64,000 bases of DNA. Source: Pararge aegeria (taxonomy: Eukaryota; Arthropoda; Insecta; Lepidoptera; Nymphalidae). Within the stretch, counting starts at the first letter, position 1. Each line of letters begins with the position of its first letter. The position numbers and the translations under genes are program-made. The notes beneath the pieces were generated by a model. It had not been told where the DNA came from. It made no database searches and worked only from the letters and a program-made list of their open reading frames with translations. Below, one piece after another: positions 20,830 through 31,214 of this stretch. The stretch is from NCBI RefSeq assembly GCF_905163445.1, contig NC_053197.1, positions 682,001 through 746,000 of the forward strand. The letters run 5' to 3'.

Positions 20830-21520
20830 GGTGTGTAAACGAAATCGACAATCAAAGTGCAAGAAACGTTGCCTGATGGCGCGGTGCCAGCGCGGTGATG
20901 TATGGGTGTGAGCCATTCTGAATCACTGAACACTTTAGCCTTAGTACACGCAATCGAGGAATCGTATTCGAGTATAAAAGTCTGCATCGTCAAAGTAAAA
21001 TGGACCTAATGAAAGTCGATTTAGAGTCGCGAATCATGTACTTCTGATTTTTATTTTACAAAAGCTCTGTCAATAGCCCGAGCTTAAGAATTGTAGGAAA
21101 ATTTGAGCTTTAACAGAATGCAAATAAGATCCGTTTTACTCCGATGTTCAAGTATTTTCTTTCGAATCCTCGATGGCGATGAAGCAAAACTTGTACTAGG
21201 GCTACAGATTTGCATCGTCGCCTGATTGTTCGCCGCAGGAATAAAGATGTTGGTGCATAATGTAATGTGGGGTATAACTTGGAATTCAGATTTATTCAAA
21301 CTACATGCATATATTCAAACTCTAATTGGAGTGCAACTCTGAAATGGGAAATGAATTTGATGATTGATATTTGATGTTGCATAAATGAGAATAATTGCTT
21401 TATGCTAGGTTGCCGCGTACGTGAGCACACGCTACAATTTTGAGTTAATTCGAGCTTGATAAATTATAACACTAGCTGAAGCAAATCTTTGTTGGTAACA
21501 CTGGTTACGTTAAGAATCAA
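20830..21520. other. Gene-free stretch
   Basis: No coding region or recognised repeat. Confidence 0.45.
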
Positions 21521-21524
21521 CTCA

Positions 21525-21785
21525 TTTAAAATCACCATCATCATCATCATATTATGGGGACGGGTCAGTGAGAATGTTTTAGGCGGCAGTTAACCAAGCT
21601 GAACCGGATTGGTAGACTTCACACGCCCTTGAGAACATTAGGAGAACTCACAGGCATGCAGGTTTCCTCAAGATGTTTTAGTAATACGCACGTAACTACA
21701 GAAAGCTAAAGTTACGTGTCGGGGATCGACCTCGGCCCCCCGAAAGGTAAGCCCATGCCCAACCGTTTAGGCTATCACCGTCAAA
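21525..21785 (-). repeat. SINE-A, full-length (tRNA-derived)
   Basis: Minus strand: head with box-A-type GGTGATAGCCTAAACGGTT and box-B-type GAGGTCGATCCCC. The body includes the reverse of 'CAGGCATGCAGGTTTCCTCA', and the 3' tail is (ATG)n, seen as CATCATCATCATCAT at about 21,535. Moderately diverged. Confidence 0.85.
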
Positions 21786-21911
21786 TTCTTGTTCATGCAT
21801 TGTTGCCTCAATGAGGATCGTGGCTCCTATTAGATAACACTCTCTTCACTGTTTTTAGCCATTCCTGTCTATTCCAAATAAAAGTCAGAAGTACACGATT
21901 TACGATTCCAC

Positions 21912-22110
21912 AACTGGAAAATGTTTATGCGGTGAAACATGAAAGTTTTTCAGCTTGTGAGTGTTTATCTGTATATTTTGAGCATAAATGAATATTATTC
22001 ATAAAAATATTCTTCAGCAGCCATCTTAGTACCCATAACACACGCTACTTTTACTTTGGGGTTAGATGGCGATGTGTGTATTGTCGTTGTACATATATTT
22101 TTTATAACCC
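21912..22110 (+). repeat. SINE-B, headless copy
   Basis: Starts at the end of the tRNA-like head ('CCACAACTGGAAAATGTTTA') and runs through 'CATCTTAGTACCCATAACAC' to 'GATGGCGATGTGTGTATTGT'. 5'-truncated. Confidence 0.75.
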
Positions 22111-22419
22111 TTTATAATTTGGTTCCCTACCAAGAATCAGCGTTGCAATATTGCATGTGTCTGCAACACAAAGCTGACGAGGTGACCCATTGATCACGAC
22201 GACGCATGTTACCTACTTTATGTTATATAAGTTACTTTATGAATTTTTCCTCTTTGTTATATTTATTTGTATGCTGTCGTTACAATTAATTGAAGTCAGT
22301 AAAGCTAATTATTACTGTTTGTTATTTTAATTTTCAATTATACAGGATTTTGCTTTTTTGTTTGTTGATACTGAGAATTTCTTGGCAGGTAATAACTATA
22401 AACTCGACCCGACCAGTAC

Positions 22420-22508
22420 TAACAGGCCCAACAGAGAAACCAACCATCGTGACTTGAAGTAGAACACGCTAACCAATAGACCAACGAGGTAGTTCAGACA
22501 ACTGAATA
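22420..22508 (-). repeat. SINE-M head (tRNA-like)
   Basis: Minus strand reads CCTCGTTGGTCTATTGGTTA then GCGTGTTCTACTTCAAGTCA, a tRNA-like box-A region as in the heads at 25,430 and 31,785. Box B is degraded. Not a functional tRNA. Confidence 0.5.
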
Positions 22509-22769
22509 ATAGCCAAATAGAGCCCAACTGTTTTGGCAGCCGATTCGTTCTGCTATAGGTTTGGCGATAGCCTAGACCTTAATAGCCATTATGTAAGCTG
22601 AATAGCTCGATAAGTAGTGCACGATATTGTAGGCTTCTGCATTACACCAAGTCGTTAGAACCAGACCTATTTCGCTTACTATTTCTTTTACGATCCATTA
22701 TGACAATTCCTTCAATTAGTTATATAAAAGCACACGTAAACAATGATTGTATTTATGTGTCTTATGTGT

Positions 22770-22990
22770 ATGTATAGTGAAAACGACTCCTCGATTGCGA
22801 GCGAGGAAATCTTGTCCCTGTGACTAGCACTATAGGCTGCGTCGACTGACTCTCTTATCTGGTCCAACAAGGAACTTGGGCTACGTCCGCCGGGTCTCTT
22901 TCCATCGATATTACCAGTGGTCGTAAGCTTTTCTATGCGGCTGGCATTTTTCCTAGCAATGGGACCGAAGTAGTTGAGTATTTGGATAGC
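22770..22990 (-). pseudogene. RTE-like ORF2 C-terminal fragment
   Basis: Minus-strand translation gives FGPIARKNASRIEKLTTTG then GKRPGGRSPSSLLDQIRES, matching the 'GHIAR..ADNLEKLxVxGxVxGKRxRGRSPTRW' tail of lepidopteran non-LTR ORF2. About 70 codons with substitutions. Confidence 0.65.
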
Positions 22991-23039
22991 TATCCAATAG
23001 TATCATGGTAAATTACACATGCGACAGCTGGTTCTTGCA

Positions 23040-23165
23040 CGGTATACCGCGCGTGTTATAACAATTTTCAATTTCGTTTTTATTCCGAGTCACGTCGCAA
23101 GCCGCTCGCGACGCGGCCGTGCATGTGGGTCGACGAACGGTAGTACGCGGACTTTCTTTTTTTAA
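23040..23165. other. CpG-rich patch
   Basis: A block dense in CG words (CGCAAGCCGCTCGCGACGCG) with no repeat recognised; possible regulatory DNA, low certainty. Confidence 0.25.
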
Positions 23166-23284
23166 TTCCTTTGCCTACGCCTCTCAAGTGTTAAGCAGCT
23201 AGCTCGAGAAACGGGATTTTTCAAGCACATCTTCTTGACCCACGTTCGGAACTCTCGGACAAACGCAATTGGGGTAAAAATTCA

Positions 23285-23445
23285 AAATTCGTATATATCA
23301 AGTAGGCTTACTCTATAAGCACTTTTATAACGTCAAGTCTGTCTGTTTGTGGTGACTTTACTGCTGGTAGGCATATTCTACCCAGAAGAAGTCGAAAAGG
23401 AACTCAGCAGTTGCTCTTTTGCAACCTCAACATTTTAACAATAAA
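23285..23445 (+). repeat. Repeat E copy
   Basis: 'TTCAAAATTCGTATATATCA', 'AAGTAGGCTTAC', 'CGTCAAGTCTGTCTGTTTGT' and 'ACTCAGCAGTTGCTCTTTT' follow the family order. Confidence 0.75.
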
Positions 23446-23574
23446 AATCAGATAAAGTGATAGAGACAATGGGGACCAAATAGATGCTTGGATATATTAC
23501 ATGTTGTCAGTAAGAACGCTGCATAAAACAGATGAGGGGCCTGTACCGAGCAGTGGGCATTAATTAAGCTAACG

Positions 23575-23800
23575 GTGAAGCTGACTTTCCGAAACATGAT
23601 CGCTAACTATGGCCCTCATAAGAAGGCTCAGTCACTCAGCGAGCGATGAAGAGATCTAAGCTCGGAGTATCTCTACGTGATCAAATTAGAAATTGCGTGT
23701 AGCTGAAGTGGCAATAGGCGGGGCGCATATCACGGAGAATGGATAGACGTTGTGATCCCAAGGTGCTGGAATGGCGACCCCGCAACGGAAAGCTTCCCTT
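23575..23800 (+). pseudogene. RTE-like ORF2 C-terminal fragment, first of a tandem pair
   Basis: Reads NMIANYGPHKKAQ-type remnants in mixed frames, then DQIRN, KWQ.AGRI and RRCDPKVLEWRPRNGK. A SINE-C head interrupts, and a second copy starts at 23,913 with the same coding segment. Confidence 0.65.
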
Positions 23801-23802
23801 TT

Positions 23803-23912
23803 CGACGACCTCCCTGGCACAACGGTGAGCGCTATGGATTCAAATAGGAGGTCCCGGGTTCGATTCCCGGCTGGGGCAATGTGGGAAATTATAATTTCTT
23901 AATTTTCTTATA
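23803..23912 (+). repeat. SINE-C head (tRNA-derived)
   Basis: Carries CTCCCTGGCACAACGGTGAG (box A type) and a perfect box-B-type GGTTCGATTCCC, then 'GGGGCAATGTGGGAAATTAT'. The body is missing. It sits between two RTE-like fragments. Confidence 0.8.
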
Positions 23913-24260
23913 AAAAGGCTCAGAGTCACTCAACGGGCGATGGAGAGAGAACTTCTAGGAGTATCTCTCCGTGATCAAATCAGAAATGACGAAATCTACA
24001 GGAGAACTAGAGTTATAGTCATAGCTCAGCGAGTCGCGAAGCTGAAGTGGCAACGGGCGGGGCACAAAGTCCGAAGACCGATGGACGTTGGGGTCTTAAG
24101 GTGCTGGAATGGCGAACCCGCACCGGTAAACGCAGCGTAGGTCGGCCCCCGACGAGGTGGACGGACGACATCAGTCCAGGCGCTGGGAACCGCTGGCGGC
24201 AAACGGCCCAGGACCTTGGATTGTGGCAGCAGTGGAGTGGAAAACCATCGCCTAAAAACA
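23913..24260 (+). pseudogene. RTE-like ORF2 C-terminal fragment, second of a tandem pair
   Basis: Two overlapping frames give LLGVSLRDQIRNDEI, RRTRVIVIAQRVAKLKWQ, then DGRWGLKVLEWRTRTGKRS and VGRPPTRWTDDI. One frame change at about 24,050-24,070. The normal end (QTYVQQW..) is replaced by repeat D. Confidence 0.8.
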
Positions 24261-24261
24261 G

Positions 24262-24530
24262 GAAAACGCTAAGCAGGGCTTGCAAGGATCACGTCCTACA
24301 TAGTGCCAACCTGCGTCAATCATCCTGAGGCGTAGGTGTTAAGCCTCATATGCCTGTAATAACAACCACGCCCTTTAGACCGAAACACAGCATTGCAACA
24401 ACGCTGCTTTACTACCGTAATCATTAAACGTGTAATTTGTAGTTGTTAAAGTGGTGTTAAAGTTGTAGTGGAATTTCTCGGACAAGCTTTGTCACAAAAA
24501 GCTCTACTACCTAGTACTTAAAATGCAATG
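24262..24530 (+). repeat. Repeat D copy
   Basis: 'CTAAGCAGGGCTTGCAAGGA', 'GAGGCGTAGGTGTTAAGCCT', 'ACACAGCATTGCAACAACG' and 'GTCACAAAAAGCTCTACTAC'. Middle part diverged. Confidence 0.7.
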
Positions 24531-24549
24531 CCGTGCAATGCCGTGATCG

Positions 24550-25030
24550 GAGGCTTGTGTAGGCATTATTGAGGATGATGACGATGATGTACGAGTACCT
24601 ACGTAATTTGCAGAAAAAAAAAAACCTTTTTATTCAATAAATTTCCAATCCCGTATACATAATCCATCTATGAACGGTCGAGAGAACTCAAACAGTCGGA
24701 GTATAAACAAGAACGCTAAATGAAAATGCATGGAGCGTTGTTTGATAGCCTAGCACAAACGCCGCGATTGCAGCTCCGTGCTCAGTATTGGTGCATTAAT
24801 ATGCATATTATAATAATGGCCTTAGTACCTTAATAGGAAATTAAAATTAAGGTTACTTTCAAAACAAAATCCACTGTTGTAAAGCCGAAGCAACTTAAAC
24901 AATCCAACAAAGTGTTCAAACAAAGGAGATTAGTTAAATTGCAAGCGTTGTTTATGGCACCGTGCCAAAGCTGTGGTGTACTGGCTAAGATATCCTGATC
25001 CACTGAACACGAATTCGCATCTGCATTTTA
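24550..25030. other. Gene-free stretch
   Basis: AT-rich sequence with an A-run at 24,615; nothing assigned. Confidence 0.45.
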
Positions 25031-25034
25031 TGTA

Positions 25035-25220
25035 CCTACCAGCTGTTGCTCGCGGCTTCGTACGTAAGGTTTTTCATGAATCCTGCGGGAATCGTACATT
25101 TTCCCAGGATAAAAAGCAGCCAAAATACAGTCAAAATGATTCAGTAGTTTTTGCGTGAAAGAGTAACAAACATCGCTCCATCCATCTATCCTTACAAACT
25201 TTCGCATTTAGAATATAAAA
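25035..25220 (-). mobile_element. Helitron-like element (Lep1-type), decayed
   Basis: 'AGCTGTTGCTCGCGGCTTCGTACG' region, then 'CAGTAGTTTTTGCGTGAAAG', 'GTAACAAACATC' and 'TTTCGCATTTAGAATAT'. These are the 3'-terminal and 5'-terminal regions of the non-autonomous Helitron type better preserved at 48,970. Orientation from the AGCTG end being its 3' end. Confidence 0.6.
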
Positions 25221-25384
25221 CTATACCTACCATTGCAATATCATCATGGTCATTATTAGTGGTGGGCCACTGGGTACATGATCACCACTGGTCTTTCGTG
25301 ATTGGCAGGCTTTATTAATTAAAATGATATATAATTTTAGTGATAAAAACATGTATTTACGTTTTAACTGCGTTGGGGTAGACC

Positions 25385-25518
25385 ATTTCTTATCTCCAGG
25401 CTTTTAGAGAAACAATCAATAACATTATCTTTGTGGCCTTTTCGGGAATCAATCCCAGAACCTTGTGATCCGTAGTCAAACATGTTAATCGCTAGACCAT
25501 CGAGGCCGTAACAAAGCA
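25385..25518 (-). repeat. SINE-M 5' part (tRNA-derived)
   Basis: Minus strand: GTTACGGCCTCGATGGTCTA (box A type) and TGGGATTGATTCCC (box B type). This is a tRNA-like head; the remainder decays by about 25,390. Confidence 0.65.
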
Positions 25519-25549
25519 TTATACAAACGGCAAATCCTCCGCAACCTGG

Positions 25550-25690
25550 CGTGTGTTAGTATGTATTACGACGAGCGGCGCGGCCGTAAGCTCGGCTACG
25601 TGCTGCCTCGGACGCGGCGAGGTCGCTACGTGCAGTCAGGGCTGGCAGTCTATCAGTTTAACAAGTTGACTGTTGGGGTTGTCGGGCTGA
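25550..25690 (+). promoter_or_regulatory. CpG-rich patch with arthropod-type initiator
   Basis: CG-dense stretch (GAGCGGCGCGGCCGTAAGC..) followed by TATCAGTTTAAC at about 25,650, fitting the arthropod Inr TCAGT. No clear TATA box. The downstream 99-codon frame (25,692-25,991) matches no family. Could be the promoter or first exon of an unseen transcript; speculative. Confidence 0.25.
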
Positions 25691-26190
25691 GGTGTATTTT
25701 TTTAAATTAATAATTGACGGACCAGATGATGACGAAACCACAGAATTAAGAACAACACACGGAAACACGTGTTCCGTATACACGACTGATATTCAAAAAA
25801 AAAACCGCTCTACTTTAGTAGTGATTCTCGAGCAGGCAGTTAGTCACTTCATTTCGCAGAATAACAAAAATACAAAAAAAAAAAAAAAAACATTTCGTGG
25901 GTGTGAAGTGAGACGTGCGCGGGGCGTTTTCATTGTTTTTGGACTCAATGCACTGCGTGCAATAATGAATGAGGACTCTGTTTGTTTATAGTTCTGTGGA
26001 AGAAACCTTTTACACGCAGGAGTAGATGATAACCCTGCTGGAGTCGAGTAAAAGTAGTTGTAGTATGCAGTAATTAACACTAGGCATGGATATTTGGCTT
26101 TTCCCCTGCCTCCAGACCACGATATTAAATAATAGAGGCTCTAATTTTAATTAGTTTTGCGTCATGAGCTTATGCATTTTACGCAGATCC

Positions 26191-26244
26191 CTGAACCTTC
26201 AGATATATGCTGAAGCTCCCTTCAGCATATATCTGAAGGTTCAG
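26191..26244. repeat. Perfect 24-bp inverted repeat, 6-nt loop
   Basis: Left arm 26,191-26,214 and right arm 26,221-26,244 are exact reverse complements (core CAGATATATGCTGAA). Loop GCTCCC. No repeat family recognised around it. Confidence 0.9.
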
Positions 26245-26735
26245 TGATCAGGCCTACCGATGGAGGCAGTAATTTTCATAATCCTAAATAATCCACGAAT
26301 TAGTATTCGGGATCCGATTTACCCCATTTGCAGTGGATATCGCGTGAAATGGGCGGCAGAACGCGGTGTACAATGTTCTTTTTGGAATAATTCAGAAGGT
26401 AGTCTATTTAGTTTCTTATATGATGTTATTAACTGCTAGGTTTTTCTAAAATTCACCCATCTATAAGAAAAATAGGGGTTGAAAGATTGTATTTAATAAC
26501 TCTTAAGAGTTTTTTAAATCTGTACTATTGGTGAATCCACTGGATAAGTAGGTATTGCGAAGTTATGCCACATTATATACGTGTGTAGAATTCGACTTAT
26601 TAGAAATAGTACGCGAGCCAAGGATTTTTATATTACTCTACAAGTACGAGTATGTAACATGGTCTGTCGTGCTATCTTGAACAAAATAGCACAGAAAACC
26701 ATGTTAAGACACCCGCAGCGATTTTTTTTAAGCAG
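26245..26735. other. Gene-free stretch
   Basis: No recognised feature; AT-rich. Confidence 0.45.
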
Positions 26736-27065
26736 AAGCCGCTGGCAACGGCTAGCTGGCTGCAATCCGTCGGCAGTAGCCCTCCGCGCCGGCAGGGCGT
26801 GCGGGGTCGTCGACCGCCGCGTGACGCAAGCACGGCAACTTTCTAACCGCGACGTCAGCGCACGAGCATTCTGGTTAAGGCCGGTCGTTCTACCTTCACT
26901 TGGGTTTAAATATCACGCGCCGCAAGGGCACTGCTCCCGGGCTTCTAATTTAAGGTTCTGCTCACTCCGCGCAGTAGGGCCTTTCTATAACTGTAACCGT
27001 ACGCCATCAACATACCTAGCTGTGCCAGCGGGTAAACCTTGTGAACCAAACCTTTTACAATATAT
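26735..27065. promoter_or_regulatory. CpG-rich candidate regulatory element
   Basis: A strong GC/CpG block (26,770-26,870) with GCGCCGGCAGGGCGTGCGG and neighbouring CG words, then a TTTAAATA motif at 26,906. The 177-codon plus frame 26,581-27,114 spans it but its C-terminus is SINE-C sequence and the rest resembles no protein, so I do not call a gene. Confidence 0.3.
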
Positions 27066-27074
27066 TATTACTTA

Positions 27075-27260
27075 TTTGTCTGGTGGGTGGCTTCGGCCAC
27101 GGCTATATAACTGACAAACAAATGCCGCCAAGCGATTTAGCATTTACGATGTCGCGTTGAAACCAATTAGAAGTTGCGTTGGGTTTACCTGCAAGTTCGC
27201 GTGTTACTATCTTAGACTGCATCATGAGAAATTGCAGTCAAGGGCTAACTTTAAGTGGAA
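27075..27260 (+). repeat. SINE-C body
   Basis: 'TGTCTGGTGGGTGGCTTCGG', 'CGCCAAGCGATTTAGC', 'CTTAGACTGCATCATGAG' and 'TTGCAGTCAAGGGCTAAC'. Headless. Confidence 0.75.
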
Positions 27261-27284
27261 TAGATGATAGAGCTCGTCCGACTA

Positions 27285-27355
27285 AGTACTACCGACATGC
27301 TTATTTCTGCCGGCGAGAAGCATGGCCGTGTTCGGGTCTGGTATAATTATAGGCA
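27285..27355 (-). repeat. Repeat D fragment
   Basis: 'AAGTACTACCGACATGCTTA' and 'TTTCTGCCGGCGAGAAGCAT' are the minus-strand D core. Confidence 0.55.
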
Positions 27356-27359
27356 CATG

Positions 27360-27515
27360 AGACGTGTGCCGTGTGGACAGGGAGATCAGATTATAGTTAC
27401 CAACTCCTTTTGAGGGTGTCATACGAAGGGACTAAGGGCATTTAACGGAGAGCGGTCAGTAGTGCAGCAGTGGACTTTATAGGCTAGTAATTGGGGCTTA
27501 ACAACTACGCCTCAA
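27360..27515 (+). repeat. Repeat K fragment
   Basis: 'GCCGTGTGGACAGGGAGATC', 'GTTACCAACTCCTTT', 'GGTGTCATACGAAGGGACTA' and 'GCAGCAGTGGACTTTATAGG' follow K order with gaps. Confidence 0.6.
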
Positions 27516-27519
27516 AATT

Positions 27520-27975
27520 CATTTATTTGCTGGTCAGTTTGTAGTGAACGAGGACTGAGAAGTACTATTTAAAGCACACGTATTCAAGCAAAATCCCAAC
27601 AAAACACAAACTATCCAGTCCTTAAGAAGTATTCGTGAAATTGTGTTACTTTTTTCTTCTTGTTTATTTTTCAATGTTATTTTTGATCCATAGGTCAGCT
27701 GAGCTGGTCAAAATAAACCCACGATGTACACTCAATGGCACCTAAACTTTCTTGCAGATGTAGCCATACATTATGTTCAAGTAGTGTTTTACGACTTTTT
27801 ATCGACACATCCAAATCAATCAATCCACTTGAGCGTTCCCATTATAACCGTACGACTTCGACCTACACCGTTTACGTTATCTCTATTGGTCAATAACCGA
27901 TTACCGAAAATAGGCACTTTGATTAATGAACGTGTAGTGATCTATATTCAGTATTAACATTCCATACCACCAGCT
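27520..27975. other. Gene-free stretch
   Basis: A short repeat-E-like motif at 27,520-27,545 ('AAAATTCATTTATTTGC'); otherwise unassigned. Confidence 0.4.
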
Positions 27976-27979
27976 ATTA

Positions 27980-28270
27980 AGCGTCCAAAGCCTAGTGGTT
28001 AGGACTTTGGCTTGCTTTTCGGGGGGCGAGTTCGAACCCCGGCACACACCGATAATTTTCTTATTTATCTGCGTTTTTAACAATTAATAACAGCCTTACG
28101 ATGTTGAAAGGAAACCATTGTGATAAAACCTGCATGCTTGAGTTGAGTTCTCCATAATATTCTCAGGGGCGTGTGAAGTCCACCAATCCGTACTAGGGCA
28201 TCGTGGTGGACTACGGCTTAAACCCTTCTCATTTCGGGAGGAAACCCGTGCCTTGTAGTGGGCAGCTTAC
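27980..28270 (+). repeat. SINE-A, full-length (tRNA-derived)
   Basis: Head AAAGCCTAGTGGTTAGGACT (box A type) and GAGTTCGAACCCCGG (box B type), then body 'GAAAGGAAACCATTGTGATA', 'GAGTTCTCCATAATATTCTC', 'GGTGGACTACGGCTTAAACC'. The ATG tail is lost. Confidence 0.85.
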
Positions 28271-28289
28271 GGTTTGTTAATCAATTTTC

Positions 28290-28640
28290 ACAAGATTTTA
28301 TTAGTTTCACCAGTATGTTAGTTTGTTTGCATGTTTGTAACCGACTTCTTTGGACTTGATTATGACCCTCTTCAAACGGTCTGATTTTGTTCAAACTTTG
28401 TACATGTATCGAGGACCGATGACATTGCACTAATTTGATACGAATGTTCCATTTTTTTATTTGCTAAATTAGATTTTTGTAAATTTGTGTAATTTTCATC
28501 TATAGTCGATAAAGCAGGAATGATGTTACTAATTTTGATTTCCAACTTTCAACATCTTTAGCCGGTTTCTCTAATATAAGCAAGATTTTTGAATTTTGAA
28601 TTTTTTGATGGTATTAACCCTCAAACAAACTTTACCGATT
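28290..28640 (+). repeat. Repeat P copy
   Basis: 'TTTGTAACCGACTTCTTTGG', 'TTCAAACTTTGTACATGTAT' and 'GAGGACCGATGACATTGCAC' match the copy at the right edge of the window (63,785). Dispersed, non-coding. Confidence 0.65.
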
Positions 28641-28644
28641 AATT

Positions 28645-29310
28645 TTACTGTTAAAAATAATAGTTTAGGGAAAACTGAAAAACACGCTTTTATAAATAAA
28701 GTAAAATTCAAAAAAAAAAATATACTTAAAAAGGAAAGCTTTTTAAGTTTTTTTTTCTTTTGATGGCAAGATAGCGCTTAGCTTCTGTACTGGTGACGAT
28801 GGAGTTCCTATTTGGTTTGTGAGACGTCATACTGAAACGACGACTTGCTTGACAGCACGCTCGTAATGTAGGATGGTTAAAGAATCCAATTGGGAAATTA
28901 TACATCCTCAAACTTATACACCATTGGAAATTGAACTCGAGTTTATTGTAAGGCTACACCACTGCTATAGAGGTGATCGAAATCAGAATTAATTACAAAA
29001 TCTGACCCGAATACAAGGAATTCCTGCTTGCGAAACTGTTCCAAAAAGGTGGAATAATTGCAAAGTTCACTTTTACTTACAAAAATAACACTGTCAATAA
29101 TCCAAAAATAACATTAAGACGCATAATAAAGCCTTTCTCTTTGCATTAAATGTACTTCAAGTACAGTGGATTGTTTTTATCCTGACAACCATTTTGCGGT
29201 GGCACCCAGAAACCCAACCCAGGCGGGCATTCGGAGCAGACGTTCACGTTACTGGAGGTCTGGTTTAAATTGCCGCATTGGTAGGGTGACCAACACGTTC
29301 CATTCAAATT
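28645..29310. other. Gene-free stretch
   Basis: AT-rich with A- and T-runs; nothing assigned. Confidence 0.4.
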
Positions 29311-29314
29311 TTTT

Positions 29315-29660
29315 AATTTTAGTTTATCGGTCTGAGACTAGGGCGATCTATGTGCACGGCGCTGAGTCCTGGACTTAAACGAAGAAAGAGAAAAAAAAAC
29401 TCTTAGTGGCGGAGAGAAAGATATTCCGGAAAATTCCAGGGCAATGACAGCAGAGGCTACGGAAGGTTAGCTTGGGCACCTAGAAAGCATGGGGGAGTAT
29501 CGTGCGATGAAAGTGTCATATTTGGGCGTCCATTAGAAAGCGTCCTGTTGGCCGTCCCAGGTATCAAAATGGATTCACGAAGCCTGCAAAGACGTACCCG
29601 CTTTTAGAAAAGCCGATTGGCGGGAAGGGGTGCAGAATAGGAGCGAAAGAAAGACCACTA
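29315..29660 (+). pseudogene. Non-LTR (RTE-like) ORF2 C-terminal fragment
   Basis: Mixed frames give YVHGAESWT, KKEKKKLLVAERKIFRK, LGHLESMGEYRAMKVSYLG, then KASCWPSQVSKWIHEACKDV and ADWREGVQNRSERK. This is the GHLxRMxxxRxxKxxYxGxPxGRRPVGRPxxRW tail of an RTE-like ORF2, with at least two stops and frame changes. Confidence 0.7.
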
Positions 29661-29694
29661 GGCTGTCACCGCTTATTAGCTTTATGGTAATAAA

Positions 29695-29945
29695 TGACAA
29701 ACCAAACAGATAGCCTATCTGATGGCAAGTGGAAACCATCGCCAAGGCACGCAAGGAACACGTCCTGCAACATGACGCCTTGAGCCTATAAACATGAGGC
29801 GTAGGTGTGAGCCCCATCTACCTTATAACACTGGCAACCGCGCCCTTCAGATAGAAACACAGCATTGCAACAATGCTGCTTAGCTGCTCGCTGGCGGTAG
29901 AACTCACGGACGAGGTATGTCACAAAAAAGTTCTACCATTAATCA
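29695..29945 (+). repeat. Repeat D copy
   Basis: 'GGAAACCATCGCCAAGGCAC', 'ATGAGGCGTAGGTGTGAGCC', 'ACACAGCATTGCAACAATGC' and 'GTCACAAAAAAGTTCTACCA'. Confidence 0.75.
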
Positions 29946-29949
29946 AGGT

Positions 29950-30530
29950 GAATATTGGGAACTTTGCGTAATTGTTAAGACTTACTTAGATTAGAGTAAC
30001 TTAACAATTATTCATTGTAAAGTCAACATCTCCTGAGGATACTCCGTAGACGTGCGTAGAGGGTAAATTGCCGAAGATCTGTTTGGCGTGGAGTATAAGG
30101 ATCGAAGAAATTATAAGCTACACCATATAGATTCTCGTGCCTTTCGCGAAGTACCTATAGCAAATGAAGCTGTATTTTCGTATAAAATATACACCAAGGT
30201 GGTACATTATAACAAGTGTCCGCCAAACACCGTCTGAATGGTAAACCTATCCGTGACAGGGCTGGGTTCGACGGCCGGCCTTAGCCTAGTTGAGTGACGT
30301 GAAGGGGCCCAGCCCCCCCACCCCCTCCCCCCTCACGCGCGGCACTTGTTTAATGAAATAAGGTCACGCAACACACTTAACGCCACATGTGAACGTCGAA
30401 TGCCTACGTTCTTGTAAGGCAATTAAAACTGCGAGTGTCTTATATCGGTGGTAAGTGGCAAAGCAACGGCGACTGCGCCGAGACGCAATTTACTTCATTT
30501 AACGCTACATCAGAATCTACTAGTGGTCTA
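29950..30530. other. Gene-free stretch with a GC-rich, C-run patch
   Basis: At 30,290-30,350 a C-run region (CCCCCCCACCCCCTCCCCCC) sits next to CG-rich DNA. No repeat family recognised; possible regulatory DNA. Confidence 0.3.
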
Positions 30531-30532
30531 CA

Positions 30533-30720
30533 TTTGACGGCCGATTGGCGCAGTTTGCAGCGACCCTGCTTTCTGAGCTCAAGGCCACTGGTTCGGATCC
30601 CACTACTAGAAAATGTTTATGAGCCTGAATGTTTTTCAGTGTCTGGGTGTCCCAAAACACAAGCTACGCTTACTTTGGGGCTAGTTGGCTCTATTTCTTT
30701 TGTCGTAGTATAATTATTAA
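30533..30720 (+). repeat. SINE-B with internal deletion
   Basis: Head GACGGCCGATTGGCGCAGTT and GGTTCGGATCCCAC (box B type), body to 'GTGTCTGGGTGTC', then a jump to 'AAAACACAAGCTACGCTTAC'. About 90 bases of the usual AT-rich middle are gone. Confidence 0.8.
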
Positions 30721-30729
30721 AACCTTATG

Positions 30730-30835
30730 CCCGCGTTCTTCGTCCGAGTTTATTACGTTTTTTTTACATATCCCGTGGGAACCGTTCGTTTTTCTTGGAT
30801 AAAAAGTAACATTCGGTACTCTCCGGCCTTTCAAT
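30730..30835 (-). repeat. Helitron-like (Lep1-type) fragment
   Basis: 'TGCCCGCGTTCTTCGTCCGA', 'TCCCGTGGGAACCGTTCGTT' and 'GGATAAAAAGTAACA' match the 3'-proximal part of the Helitron-like family. Confidence 0.55.
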
Positions 30836-30894
30836 TAACTCTATGCCAACAATCAAGAGGATAATTTCAAGAGGAGGTAAGACTGAAGACCGCA

Positions 30895-31210
30895 AGGCTA
30901 CCACCGTTTATTAGCTTCGCATAATGCATAAATAACAGACGATGCATACCCACCTGATGGTGAGTGGAACATCCGCCTATAAACAGAGCAAAACTTCGTC
31001 ATGCAAGTAACTCGTGCTGTACCATGCCGCCCTGAGCTCATAAACATGAGGCGTAGGTGTTGACCACTATCACCCATGTGCCGCTTATTACACAAGCAAC
31101 CAAGCATACCGGAACACAGCATTGCAAAAATGCTGCTTAGCGGCAGAAATAAGCATGGCGATAGTACTTCCCTGGACGAGCTGTGTAACAATAAGCTGAA
31201 CTACTGCGTT
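30895..31210 (+). repeat. Repeat D, long copy
   Basis: 'CACCTGATGGTGAGTGGAAC', 'GCCTATAAACAGAGCAAAAC', 'ATGAGGCGTAGGTGTTGACC', 'GAACACAGCATTGC' and 'CTTAGCGGCAGAAATAAGCA'. One of the better copies. Confidence 0.8.
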
Positions 31211-31214
31211 TGCC

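Noticed and set aside
23803..23912. Functional tRNA gene
   Set aside because: Boxes A and B are good but no acceptor or anticodon stem pairs, and the same head recurs attached to the SINE-C body elsewhere.
25692..25991. 99-codon frame as a host first exon
   Set aside because: Contains lysine runs from an A-tract and has no family resemblance; only the upstream CpG/initiator patch is kept as a weak regulatory candidate.
26581..27114. 177-codon plus-strand frame as a gene
   Set aside because: Its C-terminus is SINE-C sequence, the middle is a CpG island with no protein resemblance, and there is no repeat-independent support.
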